Below are positions 6,307 to 12,389 of a stretch of 13,583 bases of DNA, piece by piece. Source of the stretch: Candidatus Susulua stagnicola (GTDB lineage: Bacteria; Omnitrophota; Gorgyraeia; Duberdicusellales; 4484-171); contig JAVCBZ010000108.1 in NCBI GenBank assembly GCA_030765735.1, positions 1-13,583 of the forward strand, read 5' to 3'. The notes beneath the pieces were generated by a model. The model was not told the origin of the DNA, did no database searches, and worked only from the letters and a program-made list of their open reading frames with translations. Each line of letters opens with the position of its first letter. Positions within the stretch are counted from its first letter, which is position 1. Made by a program: the position numbers and the translations under genes.

Positions 6307-8295
6307 TCACAACTTTAATTCTTTTAAAAAAATTTGTGGAATTTTTGTTTTCAATTTAATAAATTCTAAACCTATCTTATTTCTATCAAACTTTTCTTTA
6401 GGACATCGATCCAAATTCTTTACCCATGCTACTCTTGCCTTAGTTTGTATAAATTGCCTATTTCTAGGTAGCTCGAATTTAATATCAACTTCTGAATCTA
6501 CGGCAAGAGAGATCTTAGTCACTAGGCAGATCCCCCCTCTTGAGATATCTACAGCTTTTGAAGGCTCTATTTCGTCTTTAGAAAGAATAATATCTACATT
6601 TGGTTCATAAGAAATTCTTTTAAAACGCCTTATTTTAGAACCAATGTACATTTCTTTTATATGAATATTAGCAGGAAGCCTTTTAGTCGTTAAAGATTCA
6701 TCTGGGGTAGGATAAGGCATAATACCCACTGTAACAAAGATATTCTTAACTTGATGTTCAGAAAAATAATTTTTTATACGATCCTTAACCATTTCCGAAA
6801 CTATTATCGCCTTTTCTTCGGTTGCATTAGGGAAAATAATATTGCATTGTCCATTTACAGTATCCATTTTAACAATTTGTGGTTTTTTTCCCTTGAATTT
6901 ACAAACTTCACTAAAAACTTGATCAATGATATCTTCTAAGTCGTTAAAAAGTTTTTTCGACTTAACCTTAGTCCTAAACTTAAACTCTCGATAGTTAATA
7001 ATTAATACACTAATGAAATATATTGTCTTTCCTTTGTCTAGTAAATTATTTATTTGATCTTTAATATTATTATCTAAAATATCTAGCTTATAGAAACGCG
7101 GTAAGGTAAAATAAAACTTACTTCCTACTCCTAATTTAGATTCTACCCAGATTTCACCACCATGCCTCTCAACTAATTCTTTCACTAAAGAAAGTCCAAG
7201 GCCTATTCCTTTTTTTTCAGCACTAGCCTTTTGAGAAACTTGAACAAACTTATTAAACAATTCGTTCATACCAGCTTTAGTAACGCCGATTCCTGTATCA
7301 ATTACTCCAATCCTAACCTTAGTTTCAAGAATTTTAATTTCTATTCTAATTTTTCCTTGGTCTTCAGTAAATTTGATTGCATTATCGATTAAATTAAAAA
7401 TAATCTGATTTACTCTGTCACAATCAATGAAAATATTTACTTGTTTATTCGGCACTTTGTAACTTAAATCTATACCTCTATCCTTGGCTATTCCTTTAAA
7501 AAAATCAGCAGATTCTTCAATCAAATCGTTAAGATTAATTAAAGTATAATTGAACTTTAAAGCGCCTCTTTCAATTCTTGATATATCCAACACTTCATCA
7601 ATAATCTTTTTTAAGCGTTTGATATTATTACCTGTCTTCATAAGTATTTCTTTCTGTTTACTATTAATCTCTCCAACTGTCCCATCATAAATAAGCGAGA
7701 CTAGTTGTTTGATAATTGCTAAAGGAGTCCTCAACTCATGAGATACCGATGAAATGAATTCTGACTTTAATCGGTTCATTCCTTCTAACATCTCTACTTT
7801 CTTTTCAATGCGTACTTTTTCTTTCCATACTTGTTCAAGATGCATTCTTCTAGTAATATCACGAGTAATGCCAATTAGACCAACAATTTTGCCTTTGTCG
7901 TCATAGCGAGGTACTTTTGTAGTTGAAACATAATTATCAATTCCATCATGACGCGTTGCACGTTCAATTTTATCAATAATTAATTTACCATCTTTTAACA
8001 CTTGTTCGTCATCTTTTGCCATTACCTCAGCACGCTTCTTGGAAAAAAAGTCAAAATCTGTTTTGCCAATAACTTTCTTAACAGTGGTTTTTAAACCTTT
8101 TGTATAAGCTTTGTTGACCATAAGAATCCTTCCCTTATTATCCTTAAAATAAATAACATCTGGAGTATGCTCCATAAGATCAGAAAAAAGCTTATACTTA
8201 TAAACTAAATCTTGGCTATTAATGGCAGTTTTTACTTTCTTTTTAGTCTTTATTGGTTTTTTCATGTTTTCTAATAAAAAATACTTTATCTTCAA
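6307..8295 (-). CDS. Hybrid sensor: PAS - histidine kinase - degenerate GGDEF - PilZ
   Basis: A 662-residue soluble sensor kinase with no membrane segment. Order: PAS domain (about 35-150, ending GITRDITRR), HisKA with phosphoacceptor His186 in SVSHELRTP, HATPase with N-box Asn305, DTGIG (333-337) and GIGLGL (363-368), then a region (about 423-530) laid out like a GGDEF domain but with NGQCN at 481-485 in place of the GGDEF signature, so cyclase activity is unlikely. The C-terminus (about 554-650) is a PilZ domain with both c-di-GMP motifs intact: RxxxR at 556-560 and DISRGG at 583-588. The inferred role is a cytoplasmic kinase tuned by c-di-GMP that phosphorylates the adjacent receiver. Start: an in-frame TAG lies nine bases before the ATG at 8295; the ATG at 8265 (MKKPIK) is an alternative. 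Neither has a clear ribosome site. Confidence 0.88.
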   Translation of the reverse strand: MKIKYFLLENMKKPIKTKKKVKTAINSQDLVYKYKLFSDLMEHTPDVIYFKDNKGRILMVNKAYTKGLKTTVKKVIGKTDFDFFSKKRAEVMAKDDEQVLKDGKLIIDKIERATRHDGIDNYVSTTKVPRYDDKGKIVGLIGITRDITRRMHLEQVWKEKVRIEKKVEMLEGMNRLKSEFISSVSHELRTPLAIIKQLVSLIYDGTVGEINSKQKEILMKTGNNIKRLKKIIDEVLDISRIERGALKFNYTLINLNDLIEESADFFKGIAKDRGIDLSYKVPNKQVNIFIDCDRVNQIIFNLIDNAIKFTEDQGKIRIEIKILETKVRIGVIDTGIGVTKAGMNELFNKFVQVSQKASAEKKGIGLGLSLVKELVERHGGEIWVESKLGVGSKFYFTLPRFYKLDILDNNIKDQINNLLDKGKTIYFISVLIINYREFKFRTKVKSKKLFNDLEDIIDQVFSEVCKFKGKKPQIVKMDTVNGQCNIIFPNATEEKAIIVSEMVKDRIKNYFSEHQVKNIFVTVGIMPYPTPDESLTTKRLPANIHIKEMYIGSKIRRFKRISYEPNVDIILSKDEIEPSKAVDISRGGICLVTKISLAVDSEVDIKFELPRNRQFIQTKARVAWVKNLDRCPKEKFDRNKIGLEFIKLKTKIPQIFLKELKL

Positions 8296-8354
8296 TAAAT
8301 TGCTAAGAAGAAATAATTGCTTTAAATATAGTGTCTTTCTCCTTATCGTTTGAC

Positions 8355-8383
8355 ATATTACACTAAAAGCTTTACATTGGCAA
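8355..8383 (-). promoter_or_regulatory. Promoter candidate for the sensor kinase operon
   Basis: In the spacer between the glycosylase stop and the kinase start the minus strand has TTGCCA (8378-8383), a 17-bp spacer and TAATAT (8355-8360). This gives the kinase and receiver their own transcription start near 8348. An AAGGAG at 8339-8344 lies in the leader without any start codon at usable distance. Confidence 0.5.
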
Positions 8384-8406
8384 GAATTTTAGATGTAGGA
8401 TTTTGC

Positions 8407-8997
8407 TTAACGCGGAATGTTTTTAAGCATTTTAAAGTCTTTTTCTAAGGCTGAGAAAGTATTGGCATTATAGACAACAACGGCTGGATGATACAAAGGA
8501 ACAATCTTGATTGAACCATGAGCAATTGGCGCAATAAATACTTGGCCATGGATTTTGCTTATACCTTGCACCTTGTTTCCTAAACCAAACTTTTCCATTA
8601 CCCACTTTGTGGAAAAATTACCTAAACAACCTATTACCTTTGGTTTAATTAAACCAATCTGTTGATCAAGGTTATCATTACAAGCGCTTATCTCTTCATC
8701 TTTGGGATTTCTATTGCCTGGTGGACGACATTTCAAGATATTGGCAATATAGATATCATCTCGCTTCATTCCAGCCTTAGCTAACAGCTCATCTAAAACT
8801 TTTCCAGCTCTTCCGCAAAAGGGTTTTCCAGTTTCATCTTCAGTGGCACCAGGAGCCTCACCAATAAACAAAAGACTTGAAGAAATGTTACCTTCTCCAA
8901 AAACAACATTGGTTCTTGTGGCTGCCAAAGCGCATTTTTGACACTTACAAACTTTTTCTTTTAGTTTTTCAAACTTATCCTGATTTTCTGTTAGCAT
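8407..8997 (-). CDS. Uracil-DNA glycosylase, family 4 (Fe-S type)
   Basis: This 196-residue enzyme removes uracil from DNA to start base-excision repair. The family 4 pattern is complete. Cys19 and Cys22 (CQKC) with Cys90 (LKCRPPGNR) and Cys106 are the expected four ligands of a [4Fe-4S] cluster. Motif 1 is GEAPGATEDETGKPFCG (46-62), and the C-terminal motif contains His170 in YHPA. The start is well supported by AGGTAGGA at 9003-9010, five bases before the ATG. It lies 55 bases downstream of the SpoU methyltransferase gene and is probably co-transcribed with it. Family 4 enzymes are common in thermophiles but also widespread in mesophiles, so this does not indicate temperature. Family 5 is excluded by the acidic motif 1. 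Confidence 0.9.
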   Translation of the reverse strand: MLTENQDKFEKLKEKVCKCQKCALAATRTNVVFGEGNISSSLLFIGEAPGATEDETGKPFCGRAGKVLDELLAKAGMKRDDIYIANILKCRPPGNRNPKDEEISACNDNLDQQIGLIKPKVIGCLGNFSTKWVMEKFGLGNKVQGISKIHGQVFIAPIAHGSIKIVPLYHPAVVVYNANTFSALEKDFKMLKNIPR

Positions 8998-9052
8998 GTT
9001 TATCCTACCTTTTCCTTAATTTACTTAACTATTCAAAAACTATCTCTTGGAA

Positions 9053-9844
9053 TCATTGGCTACGTTGACGTAAAGCTTCAAAAATGAATACTGCAGCAGT
9101 TACTGAAACATTGAGTGAATCAGCTTTACCTTTCATAGGGATCGAAGCCATTATCTTTGCTTGTTTTTTCCAAAAATTGCTAACACCTTTCTCTTCACTT
9201 CCTAAAATAAGAGCTATGGGCTTCTTTAAGTCAATAGAAGCATAAAACATTGAGCCAATTGGATCAGCACAAATTATAGTTATTTTATTTTTTTGAAGCC
9301 ATTCTAAGAGTTCTTGTGATGAGGTTGTAACAATTGGTTTTGTAAAGATGGTTCCTATGCTTGATCTCACAACATTGTGATTATATACATCAGTAAGACT
9401 ATCAACAGCAATAAGACCATCAAAACCAGAAGCATCAATAGTTCGCAAAATTGCACCTAAATTTCCTGGTTTTTCAATCCGCTCAACAATCACCAGAAAG
9501 GGATTAGACGCTAATTGGATATCCTTAAGTTTATATTTTGGCTGCTGAGCTACTGCTATAAGACCTTCGTGTCTATTTCCATAAGCTATTTTTTCATAAA
9601 CCTTAGGACTTACTTCATAGATATTACTATTTTTAATTTTGGAAAGAGCAATAATCTCCTTTTCCTTACGGTCCTTAAAAAAACCTTTACAAATATATAA
9701 TTCCTTAATAGAGATATTAGTCGTTAAAGCTAAAGAAATTTCCCGGCATCCTTCAATAATAAAAAGATTATTCTTACGACGAGATAAAGAATCTCTGAGC
9801 TTAACTACATCTTTTATTTTCTGATTTATAACACTAGTTATCAT
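9053..9844 (-). CDS. TrmH/SpoU family RNA 2'-O-methyltransferase
   Basis: A 263-residue SPOUT enzyme that should transfer a methyl group from SAM to a ribose 2'-hydroxyl in rRNA or tRNA. The N-terminal substrate-binding domain shows FIIEGCREISLAL (28-40) and RHEGLIAV (91-98). The trefoil-knot catalytic domain has motif 1 EKPGNLGAILRT (124-135) with Asn128 and Arg134, motif 2 ILGSEEKGVS (213-222) and motif 3 IPMKG plus SLNVSVTAA (235-251). All three motifs are intact. Domain arrangement is like RlmB or TsnR, but the target nucleotide cannot be assigned. The ribosome site is weak. It is the first gene of a minus-strand run that continues into the uracil-DNA glycosylase. Overlap of functions with the RlmD-like gene in the same window suggests an rRNA target, as inference. 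Confidence 0.9.
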   Translation of the reverse strand: MITSVINQKIKDVVKLRDSLSRRKNNLFIIEGCREISLALTTNISIKELYICKGFFKDRKEKEIIALSKIKNSNIYEVSPKVYEKIAYGNRHEGLIAVAQQPKYKLKDIQLASNPFLVIVERIEKPGNLGAILRTIDASGFDGLIAVDSLTDVYNHNVVRSSIGTIFTKPIVTTSSQELLEWLQKNKITIICADPIGSMFYASIDLKKPIALILGSEEKGVSNFWKKQAKIMASIPMKGKADSLNVSVTAAVFIFEALRQRSQ

Positions 9845-9939
9845 AACTAATCTTTAGATGTTTTTTCAATAATCCTTATTTATCAAGCGTTATACAAATT
9901 TGCTTTGTTTCTCGACTACTATTCGTAACCGTTTTTTGA

Positions 9940-10065
9940 TTATTTCTTCCAATCCATTCCTGATTTTTCTTGGCTTTTTTTTACTTTTTTCTCAAGCCGT
10001 TTCTCTTTTGGTGTTTTTGCTGGTTTCTTTTTCGTATCTTTCTTAGCATCATGGCTTTTAGACAT
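9940..10065 (-). CDS. Lysine-rich 41-residue microprotein
   Basis: A small ORF beginning MSKSHDAKKDTKKKP and ending SGMDWKK. About two fifths of residues are lysine, in an alternating Lys/Glu/Ala pattern with no membrane segment. Two things argue that it is real: AAAAGGATAA at 10071-10080 puts AGGA eight bases before the ATG, and the MSKSHDAKK opening resembles small unannotated basic proteins I recall from other bacteria. The role is unknown; the composition suits binding to nucleic acid or ribosomes. It lies between the 90-residue cysteine protein and the SpoU gene, all on the minus strand. Confidence 0.6.
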   Translation of the reverse strand: MSKSHDAKKDTKKKPAKTPKEKRLEKKVKKSQEKSGMDWKK

Positions 10066-10073
10066 ATCTTTTA

Positions 10074-10080
10074 TCCTTTT
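10074..10080 (-). promoter_or_regulatory. Ribosome binding site of the lysine-rich microprotein
   Basis: AAAAGGA on the minus strand, with eight bases between AGGA and the ATG at 10065. It is the main argument that this short ORF is translated. Confidence 0.5.
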
Positions 10081-10152
10081 TATTTTATTGACAATATTTC
10101 CAATTTAGTAACCCTATTATTTAGCAAACCTTTAACCAGATGTTTGTTCTAT

Positions 10153-10425
10153 TCATTTGTGTCTTTTATAACAATCCTCCTTTTCTTTCTCATAAATCAA
10201 AAGAAGTACGCTAGCAGTATTCTTGCCTAATCCACACCCATCGGTTAAGCCTAAAGCCTTACACGAATTATTCCAACTTTGATTATGCTTTTCTTCGCCC
10301 AAAGACAAACACTTCTCCAATCTTCTCCCTTTTTGAATTGGTTCTACGATAAACTTATAAAACATTGATAGACTTGCTATAAACAAGGAAATTGATAGAA
10401 TAATTTTAATCAATCTATTAATCAT
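10153..10425 (-). CDS. Small membrane-anchored four-cysteine protein
   Basis: A 90-residue hypothetical protein. Residues 1-8 are basic and residues 9-24 form one hydrophobic helix, so the protein is predicted to be anchored with its C-terminal 65 residues outside the cytoplasm. That part is hydrophilic and has four cysteines, Cys39, Cys55, Cys64 and Cys85, in the pattern LEKCL, W-N-N-S-C, DGCGLG, EKEDCYK. From memory this spacing recurs in short uncharacterised proteins of candidate-phylum bacteria; two disulfides are plausible. The ATG at 10425 is six bases after a perfect TATAAT and has no ribosome site. It begins 146 bases after the pyruvate kinase stop, and is followed by the lysine-rich microprotein. 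An overlapping + strand ORF (9970-10230) is a shadow. Confidence 0.65.
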   Translation of the reverse strand: MINRLIKIILSISLFIASLSMFYKFIVEPIQKGRRLEKCLSLGEEKHNQSWNNSCKALGLTDGCGLGKNTASVLLLIYEKEKEDCYKRHK

Positions 10426-10431
10426 AATTCA

Positions 10432-10459
10432 ATTATACCTGTGACTCTATAACTTTCAA
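10432..10459 (-). promoter_or_regulatory. Consensus-like promoter placed for a leaderless mRNA
   Basis: The minus strand has TTGAAA (10454-10459), a 16-bp spacer and perfect TATAAT (10432-10437), followed by exactly six bases (TGAATT) and the ATG at 10425. Transcription should begin on or next to the ATG of the cysteine protein. There is no room for a Shine-Dalgarno. Confidence 0.7.
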
Positions 10460-10479
10460 GCTAAATCAAATCTAACCGT

Positions 10480-10496
10480 TTGAAATCTGATTTCAA
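10480..10496. repeat. Perfect inverted repeat upstream of the cysteine-protein promoter
   Basis: TTGAAATC (10480-10487) and GATTTCAA (10489-10496) are perfect complements around a single base. The site is twenty bases upstream of the -35 box. A one-base centre and the lack of a T-run make it a poor RNA terminator but a good shape for a dimeric DNA-binding protein. It could also be chance in AT-rich DNA. Confidence 0.4.
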
Positions 10497-10571
10497 CTGA
10501 GATTTTATTGATTATTTTTATTGGTAATCTGGTAAGTTAAAAATAGGCACAGGGTTATTTAAATTACTCCT

Positions 10572-11597
10572 TTATTTTAGGAAAGTAGATTCTGTGAATT
10601 TTATAATATCGTTCATCATTTTTACTGCCTCAACTGGATATGCACCTATCGCAGTCTCTGCAGAAAGCATTAGATAATTTGAGCCATCTAGCACTGCATT
10701 TGCAATATCGCTTACCTCAGCACGTGTCGGCCGTTTATGTTCAGTCATGCTTTCAAGCATTTGGGTAGCCGTGATTACCATCTTTTTTTTCTTAATACAC
10801 TTCTTTATAATCATTTTCTGTAATATGGGAACTTCAAATATTGGCAAAGAAACACCCATGTCACCTCGGGCTATCATAATTCCATCAGCAACCTCAAGTA
10901 TTTCATCAATGTTTTTAACACCTTCCCTATTTTCAATCTTAGCGATAATGCCAGATTTAAGATTACTGGAATCTATAATTTTTTTTATATTTAAAACATC
11001 ATTTTTATTCCTTACAAATGATTGAGCAATAAAATCTACTTTGTTTTTTATACCGAATTGTAAATCTGTTCTATCCTTTTCAGTTAAATCCTTAAATCTA
11101 AGCTTAATCCCTGGAATATTAACACCTTTGTTTTCCTTTAATCTTCCTGGCGTGATTACTTCTGTTTCTATTCGTTTTTTTGATACAGATTTAACCCTAA
11201 GAGCAATATAACCATCATCTATATATATAAAACTACCGGTCTTTATATCTTGTAGACAACCATTATAATCAAAAGGTATAATTCCTCTATCATTAAAATT
11301 ATTTTGGTTAGTTAAGTAAACTTTCTGTCGTTTTTTTAATTCTATTGACTTGTTATTTTTACCGTTAAATTTTCCTATTCGTATCCGATAACCTTCAAGG
11401 TCTTGCAAAATTTTTACATGTCGTCGATATTTTTTATTTAATTTTCTTATTAAGCTTATACGCATCATATGTTCTTTGTGGTTTCCGTGTGAAAAATTAA
11501 GCCTGGCTACATCCATTCCTGCCAGTATCATTTTGCGTAGTATAGTGGCTTGTTCACTCGCAGGTCCCAAAGTGCATATAATCTTTGTTTTAACCAT
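10572..11597 (-). CDS. pyk: Pyruvate kinase lacking the C-terminal domain
   Basis: A 341-residue pyruvate kinase (phosphoenolpyruvate + ADP to pyruvate + ATP). The usual length is about 470. The A barrel and B domain (about 70-165) are present: Arg32, the N34-F-S36-H metal and nucleotide site, Lys220 with Glu222, RGD at 244-246, and TATQM with Thr278. It stops at 341, just after the barrel sequence AETAIGAYPVEAVKMM. The allosteric C domain is absent, and the 146-bp spacer downstream does not encode it in any frame. The active-site strand reads LQDLEGYRIRIG (64-75) rather than DTKGPEIRTG, so Thr/Lys/Pro are replaced. Activity is likely but regulation by fructose-1,6-bisphosphate through the C domain is not. 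It follows the VF530 gene by 16 A/T bases with no ribosome site. Confidence 0.9.
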   Translation of the reverse strand: MVKTKIICTLGPASEQATILRKMILAGMDVARLNFSHGNHKEHMMRISLIRKLNKKYRRHVKILQDLEGYRIRIGKFNGKNNKSIELKKRQKVYLTNQNNFNDRGIIPFDYNGCLQDIKTGSFIYIDDGYIALRVKSVSKKRIETEVITPGRLKENKGVNIPGIKLRFKDLTEKDRTDLQFGIKNKVDFIAQSFVRNKNDVLNIKKIIDSSNLKSGIIAKIENREGVKNIDEILEVADGIMIARGDMGVSLPIFEVPILQKMIIKKCIKKKKMVITATQMLESMTEHKRPTRAEVSDIANAVLDGSNYLMLSAETAIGAYPVEAVKMMNDIIKFTESTFLK

Positions 11598-11613
11598 ATT
11601 ATTTTTAAAAAAA

Positions 11614-11847
11614 TTACCTTTTCTTATAAATCTTTAAAGCCTTCAAATAAAGGCTTTCTACTTTTTTTCTTGCCCAAGGAGTCTTCCTTAAAAACGTTAA
11701 ACTTGAAGAAATACTTGGATCATTATTAAAACAGCGGATATCAATATTTTCACCCAATTCATCCCAGCCATACCAGGCCTCTAAATCAGTAAGCATCATT
11801 TTTAAAGTGATTCCATGTAAAGGATCTTTAGGATATATATCTGGCAT
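11614..11847 (-). CDS. VF530 family (DUF2132) small DNA-binding protein
   Basis: A 77-residue protein matching the VF530 family along its full length: PLHGITLKMML (9-19), WYGWDELG (25-32), IDIRCFNNDPSISSSLTFLR (35-54) and KTPWARKKVE (55-64). A VF530 structure from Vibrio shows a helical fold and DNA binding has been reported for the family; cellular role is unclear. It is 11 A/T bases downstream of the DCL-domain gene and 16 bases upstream of pyruvate kinase, so the three form an operon. No Shine-Dalgarno is visible. Confidence 0.85.
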   Translation of the reverse strand: MPDIYPKDPLHGITLKMMLTDLEAWYGWDELGENIDIRCFNNDPSISSSLTFLRKTPWARKKVESLYLKALKIYKKR

Positions 11848-11858
11848 ATTAAATTAAT

Positions 11859-12149
11859 TTATAGACAACCACGATAACCAAAGGCTTCTTGACTGCCATC
11901 GGTTCTAACTACATAAAAACAACGTGTGTTTCCCCACTTTTCATGTCTTCTAATAATAAGTTCTTTTACTCCAACACCTACTTTATCTTTATAATCAGGT
12001 CGACGCTTCAAAAGTTCAAAAACAAAGTCAAAATCTTCTCTTACCAGTTTATCATTAAGTTGATATTTATAAAGAATAGATTTAATGAATTCAGTAACAG
12101 CTGTTTTGGTAGAAAATTCTTTATCAGCTATTATATATGATTTAGGCAT
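11859..12149 (-). CDS. DCL-domain (DUF3223) protein
   Basis: A 96-residue protein matching the DUF3223/DCL domain: FSTKTAVTEFIKSIL (12-26), an FELLKRRPDY segment, VGVGVKELIIRRH (58-70) and RCFYVVRTDGSQEAFGYRGC near the end. The plant founder, DCL of tomato, is needed for chloroplast rRNA processing; bacterial members are uncharacterised. A role in rRNA or other nucleic-acid handling is therefore inference by homology. It is the first gene of the operon with VF530 and pyruvate kinase. Upstream an AAGGGA lies 12 bases before the ATG, which is a long spacing, and TATACA lies 18 bases before it, giving a possible short leader. Confidence 0.8.
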   Translation of the reverse strand: MPKSYIIADKEFSTKTAVTEFIKSILYKYQLNDKLVREDFDFVFELLKRRPDYKDKVGVGVKELIIRRHEKWGNTRCFYVVRTDGSQEAFGYRGCL

Positions 12150-12268
12150 TTGTGGTTTGTCCCTTAATGTATAACAAAGATTTGGAATAATAAAAATAAC
12201 TTAAACCACTTAAGTGCAAGCGGGATCTGTCTTATTTTTATTATATTATCCTCTGTTTTCACTTTGGA

Positions 12269-12389
12269 TGCCTGTCCGCCTCTGGCGGAAGCGCAGTTTG
12301 GGCACAAGGTTAATTACTTAAAAATAGAAGCGTCCCCTTTTCCGCCAAGCGCACCTTTGTTTATTTTAAAAGGGAGTTGACCCCTTTTA
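12269..12389. repeat. GC-rich hairpin-bearing intergenic element, REP/RAYT-like
   Basis: Within the 237-bp spacer between citrate synthase and the DCL gene, this stretch is clearly richer in G+C. It contains: (i) TCCGCC-TCT-GGCGGA at 12275-12289, a perfect six-base stem, flanked by outer TGCC (12269-12272) and GGCA (12301-12304); (ii) AAAAATAGAAGCGTCCCC beginning at 12320; and (iii) a hairpin touching the citrate synthase stop codon. CCCCTTTT occurs at both 12334-12341 and 12381-12388. From memory, motifs like GGGGACGCTTCTATTTTT recur next to REP-associated (RAYT) transposases in several bacterial phyla. No transposase is in the window. The spacer 12150-12268 holds a CACTTAAGTG palindrome (12207-12216) and otherwise nothing recognised. 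Confidence 0.5.
12367..12389 (-). terminator. Stem-loop at the citrate synthase stop codon
   Basis: On the minus strand TAAAAGGG (12389..12382), loop GTCAACT and CCCTTTTA (12374..12367) form an eight-base stem. Its first bases are the TAA stop codon of citrate synthase. No U-run follows on that strand (AAATAAAC), so intrinsic termination is doubtful. It may instead be part of the repeat element or protect the mRNA 3' end. Confidence 0.35.

Noticed and set aside
8339..8344. AAGGAG on the minus strand as the ribosome site of a leader peptide before the sensor kinase
   Set aside because: No ATG, GTG or TTG lies 4-12 bases downstream; the kinase ATG is over 40 bases away.
9970..10230. An 86-codon + strand ORF
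   Set aside because: It overlaps both the lysine-rich microprotein and the cysteine protein on the minus strand, has no family resemblance and is Phe/Leu-rich as expected for the antisense of A-rich genes.
10426..10571. A frameshifted C-terminal pyruvate kinase domain in the downstream spacer
   Set aside because: The spacer is too short for the roughly 120-residue domain and none of its frames gives a recognisable fragment.
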